Part shown: one piece after another, positions 61,416 to 64,000 of the stretch
Layout: every line of letters starts with the position of its first letter
How positions within the stretch are numbered: position 1 is the first letter of the stretch
Assembly: GCF_002127225.1 (NCBI RefSeq)
Contig: NZ_NFUR01000002.1
Coordinates: 620,001 to 684,000, forward strand
Length of the DNA: 64,000 nucleotides
Direction: 5' to 3'
From: Sphingomonas sp. IBVSS2
GTDB lineage: Bacteria; Pseudomonadota; Alphaproteobacteria; Sphingomonadales; Sphingomonadaceae
The notes under the pieces: model-generated
Database searches by the model: none
Told to the model about the DNA's origin: nothing
The model's input: only the letters and a program-made list of their open reading frames with translations
Translations under genes and position numbers: made by a program

Positions 61416-62564
61416 ATGAACGACCAGACTCCCCGCCGGCTCAAGGGGTCGCTGCTCGAACGGGCGGCGCCTTCGTTCCATTATGCGCCTCCGCCGGTCG
61501 AGCCGCCCGAGGAAGCGCCAACGCCGCCGCCGGTGCGCAAGCGCGCGGCGGCGCCGGTGGCGCAACCCGCGATGGTGGTGCCGCCGCTGGTGCCGCAGGC
61601 CTCGCCGCCGCCCGAAGTGCAGCTCGAGCCGGCGCCCGTGCCGCCGCAGCCCGAGCCGGCGCCGGTGCAGCAGGCGCCCGAACCCATCGCCATGCCGGCT
61701 CCCCAGCCGGAGCCGGAGCCCGCTCCCGAACCGGAACCGGTGCAGCCGGCGCTCGCGCGCGGCATCCCCGCCGAGCCCGAGCCGCAGATCGCCACCGCGC
61801 GCCCGGCCGGCCGCCGCGCGGCGGCGCTCGACCGCGAGGTGCTCGAACAGGGCGGAATGCTGATGCCCGGCGCGGCGATCACGCCGCTGGCCGAGGAGTT
61901 CCGCATGGTGAAGCGCCAGCTGCTGCTCACTGCCCGCGCCGTCGCCGCCAAGGATACGGCCAAAGCGGCCGACCGCGCCCGCATGATCCTCGTCTGCTCG
62001 GCCCAGCCGGGCGAGGGCAAGACCTTCTGCGCGATCAACCTCGCGCTCTCGATGGCGACCGAGAAGGACGTCGAGGTGCTGCTGGTCGATGCTGACTTCC
62101 CCAAGCCCGACGTGCTGCCGCGCCTCGGCCTGCCGGGCGGCCCGGGCCTGCTCGACGTGCTGGCGGGATCGGTGGCGAGCGTCGAGGACTGCATCATCGA
62201 CACCGACGTGCCGCAGCTTTCGGTGCTGCCGGCCGGCGCGCGTTCGATCAGCGACACCGAGCTGCTGGCGAGCGACCGTGCCCGCGCACTGCTCGACGGG
62301 CTGGCCGAGGCCAATCCGCGCCGCATCGTGATCTTCGATTCGCCGCCTGCGCTGGCCGCGTCTCCCGCATCGGTCCTGGCGCTGCACGTGGGGCAGGTGA
62401 TGCTCGTCGTGCGCGCCGACAAGACCAGCGAGGGCGACCTGCGCGCCGCAGTGAACACGCTCGACGCCTGCGAGCATATCCAGCTCGTGCTCAATTCCGT
62501 GTCGTTCCAGCCGGGCGGGCGGCGGTTCGGCAGCTATTACGAATATGGGGAGGAAGGCCGGTGA
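61416..62564 (+). CDS. BY-kinase (tyrosine autokinase), XrtA system
   Basis: A 382-residue bacterial tyrosine kinase. Residues 24-130 are an unusual Pro/Glu/Gln/Ala-rich linker. The kinase core follows: Walker A SAQPGEGKT (195-203), Walker A' LLVDADFPKP (about 222-231) and Walker B RRIVIFDSPP. The C-terminus ends in a short tyrosine cluster (FGSYYEYGEEGR). It is soluble and should partner the preceding Wzz-type membrane protein. GTG of the next gene overlaps its stop. Confidence 0.92.
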   Translation: MNDQTPRRLKGSLLERAAPSFHYAPPPVEPPEEAPTPPPVRKRAAAPVAQPAMVVPPLVPQASPPPEVQLEPAPVPPQPEPAPVQQAPEPIAMPAPQPEPEPAPEPEPVQPALARGIPAEPEPQIATARPAGRRAAALDREVLEQGGMLMPGAAITPLAEEFRMVKRQLLLTARAVAAKDTAKAADRARMILVCSAQPGEGKTFCAINLALSMATEKDVEVLLVDADFPKPDVLPRLGLPGGPGLLDVLAGSVASVEDCIIDTDVPQLSVLPAGARSISDTELLASDRARALLDGLAEANPRRIVIFDSPPALAASPASVLALHVGQVMLVVRADKTSEGDLRAAVNTLDACEHIQLVLNSVSFQPGGRRFGSYYEYGEEGR

Positions 62565-64000
62565 AGCGGCTCATCGTCACGGGCGCGGCGCTTGCCGCCG
62601 TCATGGCCGCCGCGCCGGCCAGCGCCCAGCGCGCGCGCATCACGCCCTATATCGATGCGAGCCAGGTGGTCGCGGCCGATCTCAACGGTGGCGACGTGCT
62701 GACCTATTCGACGATCGGCGCGGGGATCGACGCCTCGGTCCAGTCGCGCCGTGTCGAGGTGCAGGTGAGCTATCGCTACGAGCACCGGTTCGACTATCAG
62801 AACAGGCTGAACAACGATCACACCCATAGCGGCCTGGCGACCGTGAAGGCGAAGGTGGCGCCGGGCTTCTCGATCGAGGCGGGCGGCATCGCGACGCGCA
62901 CCCGATCGGACATCCGCGGCGACGTGCAGACCAGCAATGTCGGCAATTTCAGCAATTCCGCCCAGGTCTTCTCGGGCTATATCGGGCCGAACGTGGCGAC
63001 GCATCTGGGGCCGATGTTCGTCAACGGCGCCTATCGCTTCGGCTACACCAAGGTCGAGGCGCCCGGGCAGACCGGCGTGGCGCCGGGCCAGCCGCGGCTC
63101 GACAACTACAACGATTCCAAGGTGCATGTCGCAACTGCCAGCGTCGGCGTGAAATCGGGCACGGTGCTGCCCGTCGGCATCACCGCCAGCGGGTCCTACA
63201 CGCGCGAGGATGCCGGCCAGCTCGACCAGCGCTTCGAGGGCAAATATGGCCGCGGCGACGTGGTGTTGCCGGTGGCGCAGGGCCTCGCGGTGGCCGGCGG
63301 CGTCGGCTATGAGCAGATCAAGATCACCCAGCGCGATCCGCTGCGCGATACCGCCGGAAACCCGGTGGTCGACGGGGCGGGGCGCTTCAAGACCGATCCC
63401 AATTCGCCGCGCCGCATCGCCTATGACCTGGACGGCATGTTCTGGGATGCGGGCGTGATCTGGCGGCCGAGCCGGCGCACCTTCCTGGAAGCGCGCGTCG
63501 GCCGCCGCTACGGCTCGATGAGCTATACCGGCTCGCTCAGCTATCAGGCGAGCCCGGGCAGCGGCATCCAGATCGGCGTCTACGACACGGTGCAGACCTT
63601 CGGCCAGCAGCTGAACGGCCAGCTCGCCACGCTGCCGACCGCGCTGGCCAGCACCACCGATCCGTTCGGCAACCAGTTCTCGGGCTGCATCTATGGCACC
63701 ACGGGCGCGGCGGCGGGCGGCTGCATGAACGGGGTCTTCGCCTCGGCGGCGACCTCGGCCTATCGCGCGCGGGGCGTGACCGCGGTGGCGGTGGCCGGCC
63801 GCGGCGGCACCCGCTTCGGCATCGGCGGCGGCTGGGCGCGGCGCGACTTCATCGCGCCGGCGGGCGGCACTGCCTTCACCACCAACGGCACCAGCGACAC
63901 CAGCATTTACGCCCAGCTCTTCGCCTCCACCGATGTGGGGCCCAACGGCGCCCTTCAGGGCAGCATCCTCGGCAGCTATTACAACAGCGACATTCCGGGG
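62561..64000 (+). CDS. XrtA-associated outer-membrane barrel, 3' end outside window
   Basis: At least 480 residues, open to the window edge. GTG 62561 overlaps the kinase stop (GTGA). Signal peptide MKRLIVTGAALAAVMAAAPASAQ, then regular beta-strand repeats with many Tyr, Phe and Gly (VEVQVSYRYEHRFDYQ, FLEARVGRRYGSMSY), consistent with an outer-membrane beta-barrel of the family associated with XrtA loci (TIGR03016-like). Its expected role is as the exopolysaccharide outer-membrane component. Two cysteines (SGCIYGTTGAAAGGCMNG) may form a disulfide in a loop. Confidence 0.88.
   Translation, partial: MKRLIVTGAALAAVMAAAPASAQRARITPYIDASQVVAADLNGGDVLTYSTIGAGIDASVQSRRVEVQVSYRYEHRFDYQNRLNNDHTHSGLATVKAKVAPGFSIEAGGIATRTRSDIRGDVQTSNVGNFSNSAQVFSGYIGPNVATHLGPMFVNGAYRFGYTKVEAPGQTGVAPGQPRLDNYNDSKVHVATASVGVKSGTVLPVGITASGSYTREDAGQLDQRFEGKYGRGDVVLPVAQGLAVAGGVGYEQIKITQRDPLRDTAGNPVVDGAGRFKTDPNSPRRIAYDLDGMFWDAGVIWRPSRRTFLEARVGRRYGSMSYTGSLSYQASPGSGIQIGVYDTVQTFGQQLNGQLATLPTALASTTDPFGNQFSGCIYGTTGAAAGGCMNGVFASAATSAYRARGVTAVAVAGRGGTRFGIGGGWARRDFIAPAGGTAFTTNGTSDTSIYAQLFASTDVGPNGALQGSILGSYYNSDIPG

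Overview
This window looks like chromosomal DNA of a sphingomonad (Alphaproteobacteria, Sphingomonas or a close relative). It is uniformly GC-rich, with many GTG starts and ATGA stop/start overlaps. It carries four large TonB-dependent receptors, a System-I cytochrome c maturation operon, and the start of an exosortase-A (XrtA) type exopolysaccharide locus. The assignment rests on gene content and style, not on a marker gene. No phage, insertion sequence, CRISPR array or replication origin is visible.

Layout. 0-7 kb: a 5'-truncated amidohydrolase, a beta-helix lipoprotein paired with a TonB receptor, a 2OG-Fe(II) oxygenase and an orphan, degenerate GspE/PilB-like ATPase. 8-11 kb: tRNA-His, a leucine-dehydrogenase-type enzyme, and an ECF41 sigma factor with its AhpD-like partner behind a textbook ECF41 promoter. 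11-16 kb: ccmC-D-E-F-G-H-I, in which nearly every gene overlaps the next. 16-21 kb: a GNAT enzyme, alanine dehydrogenase with a divergent Lrp-type regulator, a Kup potassium transporter, a 2H phosphoesterase and tRNA-Met. 21-28 kb: a low-complexity secreted protein, then a periplasmic subtilase divergent from an ECF sigma/anti-sigma pair, a decayed gene copy and a TonB receptor. 28-35 kb: a FixL/FixJ-like two-component system, an MgtA-type Mg2+ P-ATPase and four unrecognised small genes; one of these is the intact relative of the decayed copy at 24.6-24.9 kb.

35-47 kb is the most coherent accessory system: an inducible uptake and oxidation cluster. One arm is a five-gene operon (M20 amidohydrolase, GMC alcohol oxidoreductase, aldehyde dehydrogenase, MFS permease, M14-like DUF2817 deacylase). 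An AraC regulator lies upstream, and the divergent arm is a TonB receptor with a DUF3089 hydrolase. The gene content resembles the polyethylene-glycol (peg) operons of sphingomonads but lacks the acyl-CoA ligase and adds three hydrolases. A TTATGSCGCGG-like element recurs in both control regions and is probably the AraC-protein binding site.

47-64 kb: thioredoxin reductase, then the XrtA locus in two blocks. The first has two hydrolases and an acyl carrier protein on the minus strand, divergent from an acyl-CoA ligase and a PLP decarboxylase. The second has the export lipoprotein, chain-length determinant, BY-kinase and an outer-membrane barrel that runs off the window. About 6.8 kb of unrelated genes (Rnk-like factor, MFS, XRE regulator, TonB receptor, FRG-domain protein) separates the blocks.
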